A DNA stretch of 64,000 nucleotides, taken from the NCBI GenBank assembly GCA_016931895.1, contig JAFGDY010000208.1:1-64000 (forward strand), given 5' to 3'. Position numbers and translations under genes: made by a program. Shown here one piece after another: positions 1 to 8,502 of the stretch. Source of the DNA: Anaerolineae bacterium. Lineage in GTDB: Bacteria > Chloroflexota > Anaerolineae > 4572-78 > J111. The notes beneath the pieces are model-generated. The model worked only from the letters and a program-made list of their open reading frames with translations, had not been told where the DNA came from and searched no databases. Every line of letters begins with the position of its first letter. The first letter of the stretch is position 1.

Positions 1-1316
1 CCGCCAATCCAGAGGGTCGCCTGCTCGCTCCAGGCATTGCCGACCAGATTAGTCTTCCAGTTCTCAGTGTAGCTGGGCAGAGCCTTGGCCGCGTCAATAA
101 AGATCTTGCCGGCTTGCTGACCGCCAACGTAGGGCACTGCTTCTTCATAGATGGGATTTTCCCAGTTGCCAGGCACTGGAGGCAAGATGCCAGTATCCAC
201 AAAGCGTTGGGCCAGTTGGCCTTCGCCATCTTCAAAGTAGACATAGAGCAGAACTTCGATGGACTTGTCAATATTGTTGGATTGCTTGACCACCGAACCG
301 GACGCGCCACCCCAACTCCCTGCTTTGGGCCCATCAGGCACAAATTTGAGCCGCATGGGCGAATCGGCCACAAAGGCAGCGTCATCGGCGGTACCCTGTT
401 TATGAATACCATACAGCCAGTCCGGCACAAACTGGGAGAGGAATTGGCCATCTTTGAACATGGCTACCTGGTTGCCCCAATCAATGTCAACCCGGTAAGG
501 ATTCATGCGGATCCAGGTTTCGTAAGCAGCTTTAAAACCGGGAGCGGTGATCATGGGTTCCCCATCCTCGCCGGTATACCAAACGCCATTTTGCAGCCTG
601 AGGGTGGCGGCGCCGGCCGAGTAGATGCTTTCCATAACGGCGTAGCGAGGCCGGCCATCGGCCATCGTCGTCCCTGCGCCCACCGCTTCGCAGGCAGCAA
701 TGTAATCGTCCCACGTCTTCACGGTTTCCAGGTCAACCCCGTATTCTTTCCAGCCCGCATCGTGGTAGAGCAACAAGACCGGGTGAACATCATGAGGCGC
801 GCCATAAACATTGCCGTCTTTGGTGTAGCGGTCAAAGCGGCTCTGTAGAACTTTTCCATCGTAGGGGCTGGCGGCAATGGCATCATTCAACTTCACAAAA
901 GGAATTTCAGCATCTGTGCCTTTCATGAACTTGTTGATGTCTTCATTATTCTGTTCGATGATGTCGGGGAAGCCGCTGCCGGCCATGAGGGTAGTGGGGA
1001 ATTTTTTGGTCATGGCATCGCGGTCTAAGATTTCCCAGGTCAGACTAAGGCCAAACTTGTCTTCAAGTTCTGACGTGCGCCGGTCATACTCAGGTTTGTG
1101 GTTTTCAGCCTGATACCAATACAACAACGAAACAGCTTCTGCTGGGGGGGCTTCTTCTTGGGGCTGCTCTTCGGCGGGTTCAGCAGCAGCCGGCTGTTGC
1201 TCTGCCGGAGCGGGTGCCGCTGGTTGGGCGCCACCACAAGCGGTAGCCACCACCCCGGCGGTGGTCAAAGCGCTGATGCGCAAAAAATCACGACGACTCA
1301 ATTTTTGCTTTTGCAT
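1..1316 (-). CDS. ABC transporter sugar-binding lipoprotein (Tat-exported), C-terminus cut by window edge
   Basis: Extracellular solute-binding protein of the carbohydrate family 1 type, which captures a sugar outside the cell for an ABC permease. The start at 1316 has a GAGGAG ribosome site about 8 bases upstream. The N-terminus reads MQKQKLSRRDFLRIS, a twin-arginine signal (RRDF), followed by a hydrophobic stretch and a lipobox ending ATAC|GG, then a low-complexity Ala/Pro/Glu/Gln linker before the binding domain begins (SLLYWYQAENHKPEY). Family features include the segment SGFPDIIEQN and ligand-domain text such as YGAPHDVHPVLLLYHD. About 438 residues are present and the reading frame runs off position 1 without a stop, so the family's usual length (about 430-470) is almost complete. 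Permease genes would be expected to the left, outside the window. The sugar cannot be told from sequence. Confidence 0.9.
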   Translation of the reverse strand, partial: MQKQKLSRRDFLRISALTTAGVVATACGGAQPAAPAPAEQQPAAAEPAEEQPQEEAPPAEAVSLLYWYQAENHKPEYDRRTSELEDKFGLSLTWEILDRDAMTKKFPTTLMAGSGFPDIIEQNNEDINKFMKGTDAEIPFVKLNDAIAASPYDGKVLQSRFDRYTKDGNVYGAPHDVHPVLLLYHDAGWKEYGVDLETVKTWDDYIAACEAVGAGTTMADGRPRYAVMESIYSAGAATLRLQNGVWYTGEDGEPMITAPGFKAAYETWIRMNPYRVDIDWGNQVAMFKDGQFLSQFVPDWLYGIHKQGTADDAAFVADSPMRLKFVPDGPKAGSWGGASGSVVKQSNNIDKSIEVLLYVYFEDGEGQLAQRFVDTGILPPVPGNWENPIYEEAVPYVGGQQAGKIFIDAAKALPSYTENWKTNLVGNAWSEQATLWIG

Positions 1317-1545
1317 TGTTGTTATCTCCTCTTCATTGATTTAATAGATTTAGGTTAGTTATTATTGATATTGAAAACCGGGTGACTTTATTTTATCTGC
1401 TATCTTCCTCCTTTCTTTTGCTATAAAAACGGATATATTAAAACGCCAAGGGGGGCGAGTGAGGCACACCAAAACGGTTTGACAATACTTAAAAAGACTG
1501 GCTTAGTCAGCGACATTGTTTTCAAAGTTTGGGGAAAATAAATAG

Positions 1546-1574
1546 TTGCCAGTGGTTAAGGTACAATATATAAT
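1546..1574 (+). promoter_or_regulatory. Sigma70-type promoter for the HTH/receiver gene
   Basis: TTGCCA (1546-1551), a 17-base spacer, then a perfect TATAAT (1569-1574). Transcription would begin near 1581, about 60 bases before the ATG at 1644. The -10 box lies between the two arms of the inverted repeat GGTACA/TGTACC (1560-1565, 1584-1589), so a protein bound there would cover the promoter. Prediction only. Confidence 0.6.
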
Positions 1575-1589
1575 ACAATAAAATGTACC
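1560..1589. promoter_or_regulatory. Candidate operator GGTACA-N18-TGTACC over the promoter
   Basis: Perfect 6-bp arms flank the -10 element of the promoter driving the gene at 1644, with a third GGTAC half-site at 1598-1602. The geometry fits autoregulation by the HTH protein encoded immediately downstream, but this is inferred from position alone. Confidence 0.35.
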
Positions 1590-1643
1590 TATTGTCAGGT
1601 ACTTTAGGACTGGATTAGGCCAAAAAGAGGCCAAAAAAAGGAC

Positions 1644-2888
1644 ATGCTCTCCAGAAAAGAATTTTTAAAACACTTAAGAGAAGCTTTAAATCATCTTTAT
1701 GACCCCAAATTTTTACGGCAAAGCCCGTTAGCCGACCTATTTGGGCTGGCAGAACGGTTTGATACCTCTTCCCAATTACAAAGTATTTTGATCGAAGCCA
1801 TCGAAACCCTGCAGACAGAGGCCGAGGCATCATCGCTCTCACCCAACCGGCGAATTTATGAACTTCTCTTGTATCGGTATGTAGAGCATTTTAGCCAGAA
1901 AGAAGTAGCCGATCAATTTGACGTCAGCGTCCGCCACTTGCGTCGCGAACAGGATGCCGCCCTGGAAGTACTGGCTTACCGCTTGTGGGAACAATTCCAC
2001 CTGGAAACAGAAATTGGCAAAAAACCAAAATCGCAAACTGACCCTATCCAAACACCAACAGCCGATGCCGCCGTTAATGATGAGTTGGCCTGGTTAAAAA
2101 ACGTTCCCCCCGAAAGTACAACAGACTTGCAACAAACCCTGCCAGTGGTCTTAGATCTAGTTCGACCGTTAGCTACTCAGCATGGGGTCCGCCTGGAAGT
2201 TTCTATTGCCAATGACCTTCCCGCTTTAGTTATCCATCTGGTTGCCTTACGCCAGATTTTGCTTAACTTACTCACCGTAGCTATAGACCGATCGCCGGGA
2301 GGTAAAATTATCATCTCGGCCCAATTTAATCGTTGGGAAGTTCAAATTCAATTGCAATGCAGTTCTTGTGCCTCTCCGGCCACTCCTTTCTCGGATCAAC
2401 AAAAAACCAGCCTGGAGATGACCCAACAAATGGTCAGCCTCAGCGGTGGCCAATTGACCCTTTCCAAAGACAACGTTCCCTTCAAGACAACCCTTACTCT
2501 ACCTGCGGTGGAGCAAACGCCAGTGCTGGCCATTGACGATAATGCAGACACATTACAACTGCTGCAACGTTACACCACAGGCAGCCGATACCGGCTGGTG
2601 AGTACGCAAGATCCGGAACAAGCGTTAAACCTGGTTGAACAGTTGCAGCCGCAAATCATTGTGTTAGATGTAATGATGCCTCAAATTGATGGCTGGGAAC
2701 TGTTGGGACGGCTGCGACAACACCCGGCGGCAGAGCACACGCCCATCATCGTTTGCACCATCTTGGCTCAAGAAGAATTGGCCCTCTCTCTGGGAGCCGA
2801 TGCGTTTATTCCCAAGCCGGTTCAGCGGCAGGCTTTTCTGGCTGCGCTTGAGCGCCAAATCGAAATGAAGGGGACAGAACCTCGCTGA
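1644..2888 (+). CDS. HTH - degenerate histidine-kinase ATPase - receiver regulator
   Basis: A 414-residue signalling protein with three parts. Residues about 60-115 look like a sigma-like helix-turn-helix (ELLLYRYVEHFSQKEVADQF, then SVRHLRREQ). Residues about 160-285 resemble a histidine-kinase ATPase domain, but the N-box reads NLLTVAID, where the catalytic Asn of the usual NLLxNA is Val, and no DxGxG box is visible, so it is probably inactive. There is no phospho-acceptor His box. Residues about 290-410 are a receiver domain with the acidic pair in AIDDNAD, phospho-acceptor Asp342 in LDVMMP and the conserved Lys in IPKPV. It is transcribed from its own promoter and its last 83 bases overlap the end of the convergent hybrid kinase gene, which is its likely phosphodonor. 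DNA targets are unknown; the direct role of the HTH is inference. Confidence 0.75.
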   Translation: MLSRKEFLKHLREALNHLYDPKFLRQSPLADLFGLAERFDTSSQLQSILIEAIETLQTEAEASSLSPNRRIYELLLYRYVEHFSQKEVADQFDVSVRHLRREQDAALEVLAYRLWEQFHLETEIGKKPKSQTDPIQTPTADAAVNDELAWLKNVPPESTTDLQQTLPVVLDLVRPLATQHGVRLEVSIANDLPALVIHLVALRQILLNLLTVAIDRSPGGKIIISAQFNRWEVQIQLQCSSCASPATPFSDQQKTSLEMTQQMVSLSGGQLTLSKDNVPFKTTLTLPAVEQTPVLAIDDNADTLQLLQRYTTGSRYRLVSTQDPEQALNLVEQLQPQIIVLDVMMPQIDGWELLGRLRQHPAAEHTPIIVCTILAQEELALSLGADAFIPKPVQRQAFLAALERQIEMKGTEPR

Positions 2889-5079
2889 TAGCCTGAATAC
2901 AGGCCAGTAATCTTCGCACCGACAGCCCGCCACTTCGGGTGATGGTCAGCCGGTCGCTCACAATGGCCTCGCCGGTGGGATCTCTGGAAGAAATCACTAT
3001 CACCGGAATGTCATAAATGGTTGGATCTTGACTTTTCTCCTCTAACACCTCCAAACCGTCCATACCCGGCATAATCAAATCCAGGAGCATCACATCGGGC
3101 CGTCTTTTACGTAACAATTCAAGGGCCTGTTGTCCATCCGTGGCTCGCAAAACGCGGTAGCTATGGTCTGTTGCAGAAAACATCCGGGCAAAGAGCTGGA
3201 GCACCTCGCGGGAGTCATCTACCAGCAACACATCCTTGATCTCGTCACTCAGGTCTGCTAACGTTGAGAACAATATCTCGCGGGTGACTGGTTTAACCAG
3301 GTAGCGCACTACCCCCAATCGTTGCGCCACTTCATCTTCACCGGGTACCCAACAAGCCAGGATAGGGGTGCCAAAAGGAAGGTTATTCAACTGATCCAGG
3401 GGGATTGGTCCTTGCTTGAGCGAAGGCGTATTCACAATAAGTGCCTGCGCCGGGGAATGGGTTATCTCCTTAATGGCCTCTTCCAGATCTCTCACCGGAC
3501 AAATTTCAACGTCATCCAGATATCGAGTAAACAAACGTTGCAGTGTATTCCCCGTATCCAAGAGCACAAACCGGGGAATTAACTTGGGTACAGGCACCTT
3601 GGGCCACCAGTCACGGGCTTCATATTGCTCGTAAGGATTGAACCAACGTTTTGCATCCGTGCTGGTCTGAAGGGGAGGACGCGCTTCCAGGGGAAGGCTG
3701 AAAGTGATAGTGGTGCCCCGACCCACTTCACTCTCTAACCACATCTTGCCCTTGTGCATTTCTACAAATCGTTTACTGATACTCAATCCCAAACCACTGC
3801 CGCCATGCCGGCGCCGAAGAGAGCCATCAAGCTGCTGAAAAGGTTCAAAAAGTTTTTGCTGGTCCTCGGGAGCAATGCCGGGGCCTGTATCAATTACACT
3901 CATCAAAATATCATTTGTCTCTCGCCAAACCTTTACCCGCACTCCGCCTTGATCGGTGAAACGCCCGGCATTGCTGAGCAAGTTGATGATGACCTGACGG
4001 ACGCGGGTGCCATCGCAGAACATCGGGGGCAGGTCTGGCGGAATTTCCGTCTCCAGATAAAGTCTCTTGGATTTAAAAAGGGCGTGTACGGCCAACGTGG
4101 CCGCATCCACAATCTCAGAAATGTTGACCCATTCTTTGCTCAGGGCCATCCGCCCGGCCTCAACCTGGCTAAGATCAAGCACATCATCCACCAGTCTCAC
4201 CAATTGCTGGCTGTTACGCTGGATGGCAGTGATGTCGGCCAGGAGCGCGGGCGGCAAACTGTCGCCGTAAACCTGGGGAGACTGGGTAATCATTTCGGCA
4301 AAACCAATAATCATGTGCAAGGGAGTACGCAGTTCGTGACTCACATTGGCCACAAACTCTTCTTTGGCCCGGCGGGCCTCCTGGGCAACCTGATTCAGAG
4401 CCTTGAGCCGGTCGGACAATCTGGCCAATTCCTGGTTGGCCAAGAGCAAATCATCCTGAGCCTGCTTGAGTTCCACCTGCCGTTCCCGAATCTCCTCCAT
4501 TCTTTCCTGGGCCTGTCTAAAATTAAAAAGAGACCACTGAGTCACCGTCAGGAGGGTATGGGTGGTGGCCCAGCCCAGGAGGCCGGTAAAGGCTCCGCCA
4601 ACAATCGTGGCCAGGCCATAACCGGGGCGCAGCAGGGGCACCTCCGGGCCATAAACAAACCATGCCACTAACCCTATCACCAAACCTTCCACAATCAACC
4701 CCGCCGGCCAACCCACAATAAGCACAGCCATCAAGGGCAGCAGCGCATATAAAAAAACAACCTCTGGCTGCCGAGAAGCATATATAGCCAGCATAATTGA
4801 AATGGCCAGGCCAACCAGCCAAACAGTCTCGGCCACCAAGAGTTGTTTTGGCAGTAACCAGAGAGAAAGAGCGCAGGTTAACAGAATCACAACGGTTATG
4901 GGGAAAAAAGCCCGGTAGAGTTCGATAGAAAAGTTCCCGCCAAAAACCATATAATACCAGGTCAGATAGACACCCCCCGTAATGAGAATAAGATTACGCA
5001 AGGTAGATTGTAACAATTCGGTTGTGCCGGCGGTAAAAGCCGCTCTGGTCTCCGAGGAAGTACGGGTTAAATGCCACAT
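2806..5079 (-). CDS. Membrane hybrid histidine kinase with two receiver-like domains
   Basis: A 757-residue sensor kinase. Residues about 25-165 form five or six hydrophobic helices (a membrane sensor without an obvious periplasmic domain), followed by a coiled coil (about 190-235). The HisKA box is FVANVSHELRTPLHM with His248. An ATPase domain follows with N-box VIINLLSNAG, DTGPGIAP and GLGLSISK motifs. The first receiver-like domain (about 515-625) has VNTPS where the phospho-Asp should be, so it is a pseudo-receiver. The second (about 640-735) has LLVDDS and LLDLIMPGMDG and looks active, although the C-terminal Lys region is altered (ITRSGGLS). The start has AAGGAGG five bases upstream. 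The tail overlaps the convergent regulator gene by 83 bases. The stimulus is unknown. Confidence 0.88.
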   Translation of the reverse strand: MWHLTRTSSETRAAFTAGTTELLQSTLRNLILITGGVYLTWYYMVFGGNFSIELYRAFFPITVVILLTCALSLWLLPKQLLVAETVWLVGLAISIMLAIYASRQPEVVFLYALLPLMAVLIVGWPAGLIVEGLVIGLVAWFVYGPEVPLLRPGYGLATIVGGAFTGLLGWATTHTLLTVTQWSLFNFRQAQERMEEIRERQVELKQAQDDLLLANQELARLSDRLKALNQVAQEARRAKEEFVANVSHELRTPLHMIIGFAEMITQSPQVYGDSLPPALLADITAIQRNSQQLVRLVDDVLDLSQVEAGRMALSKEWVNISEIVDAATLAVHALFKSKRLYLETEIPPDLPPMFCDGTRVRQVIINLLSNAGRFTDQGGVRVKVWRETNDILMSVIDTGPGIAPEDQQKLFEPFQQLDGSLRRRHGGSGLGLSISKRFVEMHKGKMWLESEVGRGTTITFSLPLEARPPLQTSTDAKRWFNPYEQYEARDWWPKVPVPKLIPRFVLLDTGNTLQRLFTRYLDDVEICPVRDLEEAIKEITHSPAQALIVNTPSLKQGPIPLDQLNNLPFGTPILACWVPGEDEVAQRLGVVRYLVKPVTREILFSTLADLSDEIKDVLLVDDSREVLQLFARMFSATDHSYRVLRATDGQQALELLRKRRPDVMLLDLIMPGMDGLEVLEEKSQDPTIYDIPVIVISSRDPTGEAIVSDRLTITRSGGLSVRRLLACIQAISEVLSPSFRFGAQAQPEKPAAEPAWE

Positions 5080-5142
5080 AAAAACCTCCTTATTTGATGC
5101 CAGCCCAGGAGGGGCTTGGTGTATCCCAAACGATGGCCCATC

Positions 5143-6384
5143 CTAAAAAGCAAGCATTTTCCCGTGGCTATCAAACATATCAACCGGCTCGCCGCTCACT
5201 TCAAGGTCAGGCCGGGAAATTATCTCGGCCAGAACAGCTTTTGATACATAAACTTGGTCCAGGTGCAGCGTATCCTGAATACGGATAACCCGCTCCTGCC
5301 CCTCCGGGATCAAACCACAACCCCGGCGCGCCCAGGCATAGGCCTGCCCATCATTTTGAGCAATCAAGGGGATTTTGCCCCTTTCCAGAAAGGAACTGGT
5401 AACGATATTCTCATAAGTGGCCGCCAAATCAATTTTATTGAACAGTCTTTGGGTGATCACATCGGCCAATCCTAGGCCCAAGGCGTTACCGTGCGTCTCT
5501 TCGGTCAGATCACTGACCATGATTGATTTGATTAGGGGCCGATCCGGCTCTGCTTCACCCCTTATTTTGATACGGCCGATGATGTTGGGATCAAGTCCCA
5601 CGCCGCTGATATTCTTGCCCAGCCGGTCAACCATCAAAATATCAATTTTGTCAACCGGCAATTTAGGCATGTTGGCCCTGGCCGTTTCCAACAATTTGGG
5701 TTCTTCAACCATTATTTCGTCAGCTTTGAGAACGTTGATCACCATTGTTTTATCGTAAGCGTTTTCCACCAGGGCAATCCCGGCTATAATTTTGCCGGTG
5801 GCCAGAATCTGTTTGGCCGTTAATGGAATCAATTCCCGCAGACCATAAACGCCAAAACTGTGAATTTCCAGAGCCTGGGCATGTTTGCCCAGGCCAATCA
5901 CGCACATTTTGGCCAGGCCGCTTTCATAAAGACCATGATAATCGGTGTGGGGTTTGATCCGATTGATGAGGATAACGCCATCTGCTTCATAGGCGTAACG
6001 GCCCATAAAAACACGATTAGGGCTATCGTTTTTGGTTAACTCTACGGTTTCCATTGACGAGCGGATAGGCGCATCCATCGCTGCCGTGGTGATACCATAA
6101 CTGGCCAAAATCTCTATCTGTCCTTCAGCCGTAGCCCCCCCGTGACTGCCCATTGCCGGGATGATAAAGGGCAGACCGCCCCGACTTTTGATAAAATCAG
6201 CCGTTGTTCTGACAATTTCGGCGATACCGGCGATGCCCCGGCTACCCACGGCCAGGGCAATACTGGTATTCGGGTGAATCAAGGGTTCTATCCGGCTCAG
6301 CTCAGCGGTGAGAGTAGCCGGTATATCCGCAATAACCGGGCATTCAAAATGCTGTTGAATTTTGACCAGTTGTAATGGCTGCAT
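5143..6384 (-). CDS. LarA-like (DUF2088) protein
   Basis: A 413-residue member of the lactate racemase N-terminal domain family (DUF2088/LarA-like). Known LarA racemises lactate with a nickel-pincer cofactor; many homologues act on other 2-hydroxy acids. The sequence shows AVGSRGIAG near the N-terminus and PAMGSHGGAT (about residues 90-99), glycine/histidine-rich loops typical of the fold, and NRIKPHTDYHG further on. Its ATG directly follows the stop of the upstream AmrS-type gene (TAGATG), with a GAGGA ribosome site inside that gene, so the two are translationally coupled. No larB/larC/larE maturation genes are nearby, which argues against a classic nickel-pincer lactate racemase. Substrate not assignable. 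Confidence 0.8.
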   Translation of the reverse strand: MQPLQLVKIQQHFECPVIADIPATLTAELSRIEPLIHPNTSIALAVGSRGIAGIAEIVRTTADFIKSRGGLPFIIPAMGSHGGATAEGQIEILASYGITTAAMDAPIRSSMETVELTKNDSPNRVFMGRYAYEADGVILINRIKPHTDYHGLYESGLAKMCVIGLGKHAQALEIHSFGVYGLRELIPLTAKQILATGKIIAGIALVENAYDKTMVINVLKADEIMVEEPKLLETARANMPKLPVDKIDILMVDRLGKNISGVGLDPNIIGRIKIRGEAEPDRPLIKSIMVSDLTEETHGNALGLGLADVITQRLFNKIDLAATYENIVTSSFLERGKIPLIAQNDGQAYAWARRGCGLIPEGQERVIRIQDTLHLDQVYVSKAVLAEIISRPDLEVSGEPVDMFDSHGKMLAF

Positions 6385-7527
6385 CTAAATCCTCACTCTT
6401 ATTGGCCGCCGTGAAAAAATAGCGGCGGGGGAACCGGTTTGAACCTTATGGGCAGACCGGGGCCAGATGCCGGGGATAGGGTGGTTACATTTTGGACACG
6501 CGCCCTCATCGGTCAGATGATAGCTCAAAACGACAAATCCATAACGCTCAACCAAGAGCGTTTGACATTTGGGGCAATAAGTATTTTCCCAATTGCCCAC
6601 CTCGCCGGGCCGGTTGCCGGCGTAAACGTAGTGCAGGCCCGCCTCCACCCCAATTTCAACAGCACGAATAAGCATGGCCGAGGTGGTGTTATCCGGTTCG
6701 GTCATCTTGTAATTCTTATGGAAAGCGGTCACATGCCAGGGAATCTCCGGCGACACTCCCGCAATAAAACGGGCGGTTTCCCACAACTCCTCGGTGGAGT
6801 CGTTGAAACCCGGCACAAGCAGGGTCAGCACTTCCAGCCAAAAATCGCGCCGGTAGAGTTCTTCAATCGTCCACAGCACGTGTTTGAGCTGCCCGCCCAA
6901 CTCGCGGTAGTTTTCCTGGCGCATAGACTTGAGATCAACTTTGTAACAATCGGTGTAGGGTTTGAGGTAAGTCAACACCTCCGGGGTGCCGTGACCGTTG
7001 GAGACAAAGCCGGTTACCAGGCCAACGGCTTTGGCCTGCTTAAAAACCTCCACCGCCCATTCCGCGGTAATGAGCGGTTCATTGTAACTGCTCACTACCA
7101 GCCGCGCCTCTGTGCGTTGGGCGGATTGCACCAGGCTTTCAGCCGTAACCTGAGTTGGCGCGACTCCGGCGGCTTTATCGCGCAGGGCCTGGCTGGTAAC
7201 CCAGTTCTGGCAGTAGCCGCACTGCAAATCGCAGCCGAGCATGCCAAAGGTTAAGGCATTACTGCTGGGCATGGCGTGGAAGAAGGGTTTCTTTTCCACG
7301 GGGTCGCTTTGCACGCCGGCGGCATAACCAAAGGGCACGCGCAGTACGCCACCTTCATTGTAGCGCACCTGGCAAATACCCCGGCGGCCCGGAAAGATCA
7401 CGCAGCGATGTCCACAGGCAAAACAACGGACTTTATCGTCTGCCAGCTTTTCGTAGAGTTCGCCCTCAACCGTGGCGGTATCAAGAACCTCTTGCAGCGT
7501 GGCTTGCTGCGATGAAGAGAATGTCAT
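6385..7527 (-). CDS. amrS: AmmeMemoRadiSam-type radical SAM enzyme (AmrS-like)
   Basis: A 380-residue radical SAM protein of the group annotated as AmmeMemoRadiSam system radical SAM enzyme. The cluster motif is CDLQCGYC, with Cys99, Cys103 and Cys106 binding the 4Fe-4S centre. Upstream is a Cys-rich N-terminal segment CFACGHRCVIFPGRRGIC, and the C-terminus carries a zinc-ribbon-like pair of CPKC motifs. An upstream in-frame start (7593) exists, but the ATG at 7527 is preferred because GGGGTG lies 8 bases before it and the protein then begins MTFSSSQQ. AMMECR1 and Memo partners, which name the family, are absent here. Instead the gene is fused in an operon to the LarA-like gene. The chemical role of the family is not established. 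Confidence 0.88.
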   Translation of the reverse strand: MTFSSSQQATLQEVLDTATVEGELYEKLADDKVRCFACGHRCVIFPGRRGICQVRYNEGGVLRVPFGYAAGVQSDPVEKKPFFHAMPSSNALTFGMLGCDLQCGYCQNWVTSQALRDKAAGVAPTQVTAESLVQSAQRTEARLVVSSYNEPLITAEWAVEVFKQAKAVGLVTGFVSNGHGTPEVLTYLKPYTDCYKVDLKSMRQENYRELGGQLKHVLWTIEELYRRDFWLEVLTLLVPGFNDSTEELWETARFIAGVSPEIPWHVTAFHKNYKMTEPDNTTSAMLIRAVEIGVEAGLHYVYAGNRPGEVGNWENTYCPKCQTLLVERYGFVVLSYHLTDEGACPKCNHPIPGIWPRSAHKVQTGSPAAIFSRRPIRVRI

Positions 7528-7625
7528 TATAAAATCACCCCTTTCTGTTAGGATATTGTACTCTCGGCAGAAAGGGGTGTCAATGAATAACAAATAAGGG
7601 GGTCTGTCTCAATTTTTTGGTCTGC

Positions 7626-7650
7626 AGAGACAGGATAATGTCCTGTCTCT
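7626..7650. repeat. Palindromic hairpin AGAGACAGGA-N5-TCCTGTCTCT
   Basis: Perfect 10-bp inverted repeat with a 5-base loop just downstream of the UPF0173 gene (minus strand), where it could act as a terminator or mRNA end. A related hairpin with the same core (GGTAGGGACAGGA... TTCTGCCCCTACC) is found at 42687-42717, so it belongs to a dispersed family rather than being a one-off terminator. Confidence 0.7.
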
Positions 7651-7704
7651 ACAAATAGCCAAAAATCTGGGATACCCCTCAAACAAGGGATAAATTTTTG
7701 TTGG

Positions 7705-8397
7705 CTACAAGTTCAGCGAACCGCCGGGCGACAACACGAACACTTTGGTATCAGTCTCGGCTTCAACCCGCTTGGCCCAGGCCTCGGCGTCTTGCTCAAT
7801 CACGGGCCAGCTATTGTAATGGGTAGGCACAGCCATTTTGGGCTTAACCAATTTGACGGCCTTCAACGCATCATCCGGGCCCATTGTAAAATTATCGCCA
7901 ATAGGCAGCACAAACAGGTCAACGCCTTCCTGGCCGTAAAGCTGCATGTCGCCAAAAAGGCCGGTGTCGCAGGCCAGGTAAATCTTTTTGCCTTCCGCCG
8001 TAATCAGGAAACCGGCCGGGTTGCCGCCGTAGCTGCCATCCGGCAGGCCGGAGCCGTGATGGGCAATGGTCAATTTAACGTAGCCAAATTCGTGTTGATA
8101 CCCCCCGCCAATATGCTGCCCATGCACCTGGCCGGCGGGCAGGCCCTGTTTACCCTTCAGCCAACCGGCAATCTCGGCATTGGCAATCACTTTGGCCCCG
8201 GTGCGTTTGGCAATAGGGACCAAATCAGCCACATGGTCGCCATGGCCGTGGGACGCCAAAATGTAATCCGCCTTTACCGTGCCGGGAGATACATCGGTTG
8301 TTGGGTTATCGGTGAAAAAAGGATCAATCAGAATTTGTTTGCCACCAATTTCCAAATTATGAGTTCCGTGTCCAATCCAGGTGTATTTTATGGTCAT
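7705..8397 (-). CDS. UPF0173 metal-dependent hydrolase (metallo-beta-lactamase fold)
   Basis: A 230-residue protein of the small UPF0173 (YtkL-like) family. It shows the metal site SHGHGDH with His50, His52, Asp54 and His55, an early WIGHGTHNLEIGG segment and LIDPFFTDNP, which are diagnostic of this family. Further metal ligands fit HHGSG and CDTGLFGD, and the C-terminal PTHYNSWP carries the final His. Length is normal. The ATG at 8397 follows AGGAGG by seven bases. The in vivo substrate of UPF0173 proteins is not known. It sits downstream of the AddA gene with a 105-base gap and is probably a separate unit. Confidence 0.9.
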   Translation of the reverse strand: MTIKYTWIGHGTHNLEIGGKQILIDPFFTDNPTTDVSPGTVKADYILASHGHGDHVADLVPIAKRTGAKVIANAEIAGWLKGKQGLPAGQVHGQHIGGGYQHEFGYVKLTIAHHGSGLPDGSYGGNPAGFLITAEGKKIYLACDTGLFGDMQLYGQEGVDLFVLPIGDNFTMGPDDALKAVKLVKPKMAVPTHYNSWPVIEQDAEAWAKRVEAETDTKVFVLSPGGSLNL

Positions 8398-8502
8398 TTT
8401 TTTGCCTCCTCAAAAAATCGTGAATGACTTTTATCTGTAACAATAGGCCGGTGTTTTTGACGCTTAAGGTGAGTATAGCCCACAAATCAGGACTGTCAAC
8501 GT

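Larger units (their letters stand above)
1317..1643. other. Divergent intergenic region
   Basis: This gap separates the minus-strand lipoprotein gene from the plus-strand regulator gene. It is AT-rich and holds a good plus-strand promoter (1546-1574) with an overlapping 6-bp inverted repeat GGTACA/TGTACC (1560-1565 and 1584-1589), plus a further GGTAC at 1598-1602. No coding potential or RNA gene is visible in the rest. Confidence 0.6.

Noticed and set aside
3754-4671. 305-codon open frame on the plus strand
   Set aside because: It lies wholly opposite the histidine-kinase gene, has no domain and no ribosome site, and is a shadow of the kinase's coding bias.
6439-7254. 271-codon plus-strand frame opposite the radical SAM gene
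   Set aside because: Opposite-strand shadow of a clear radical SAM gene; no start signal or domain.
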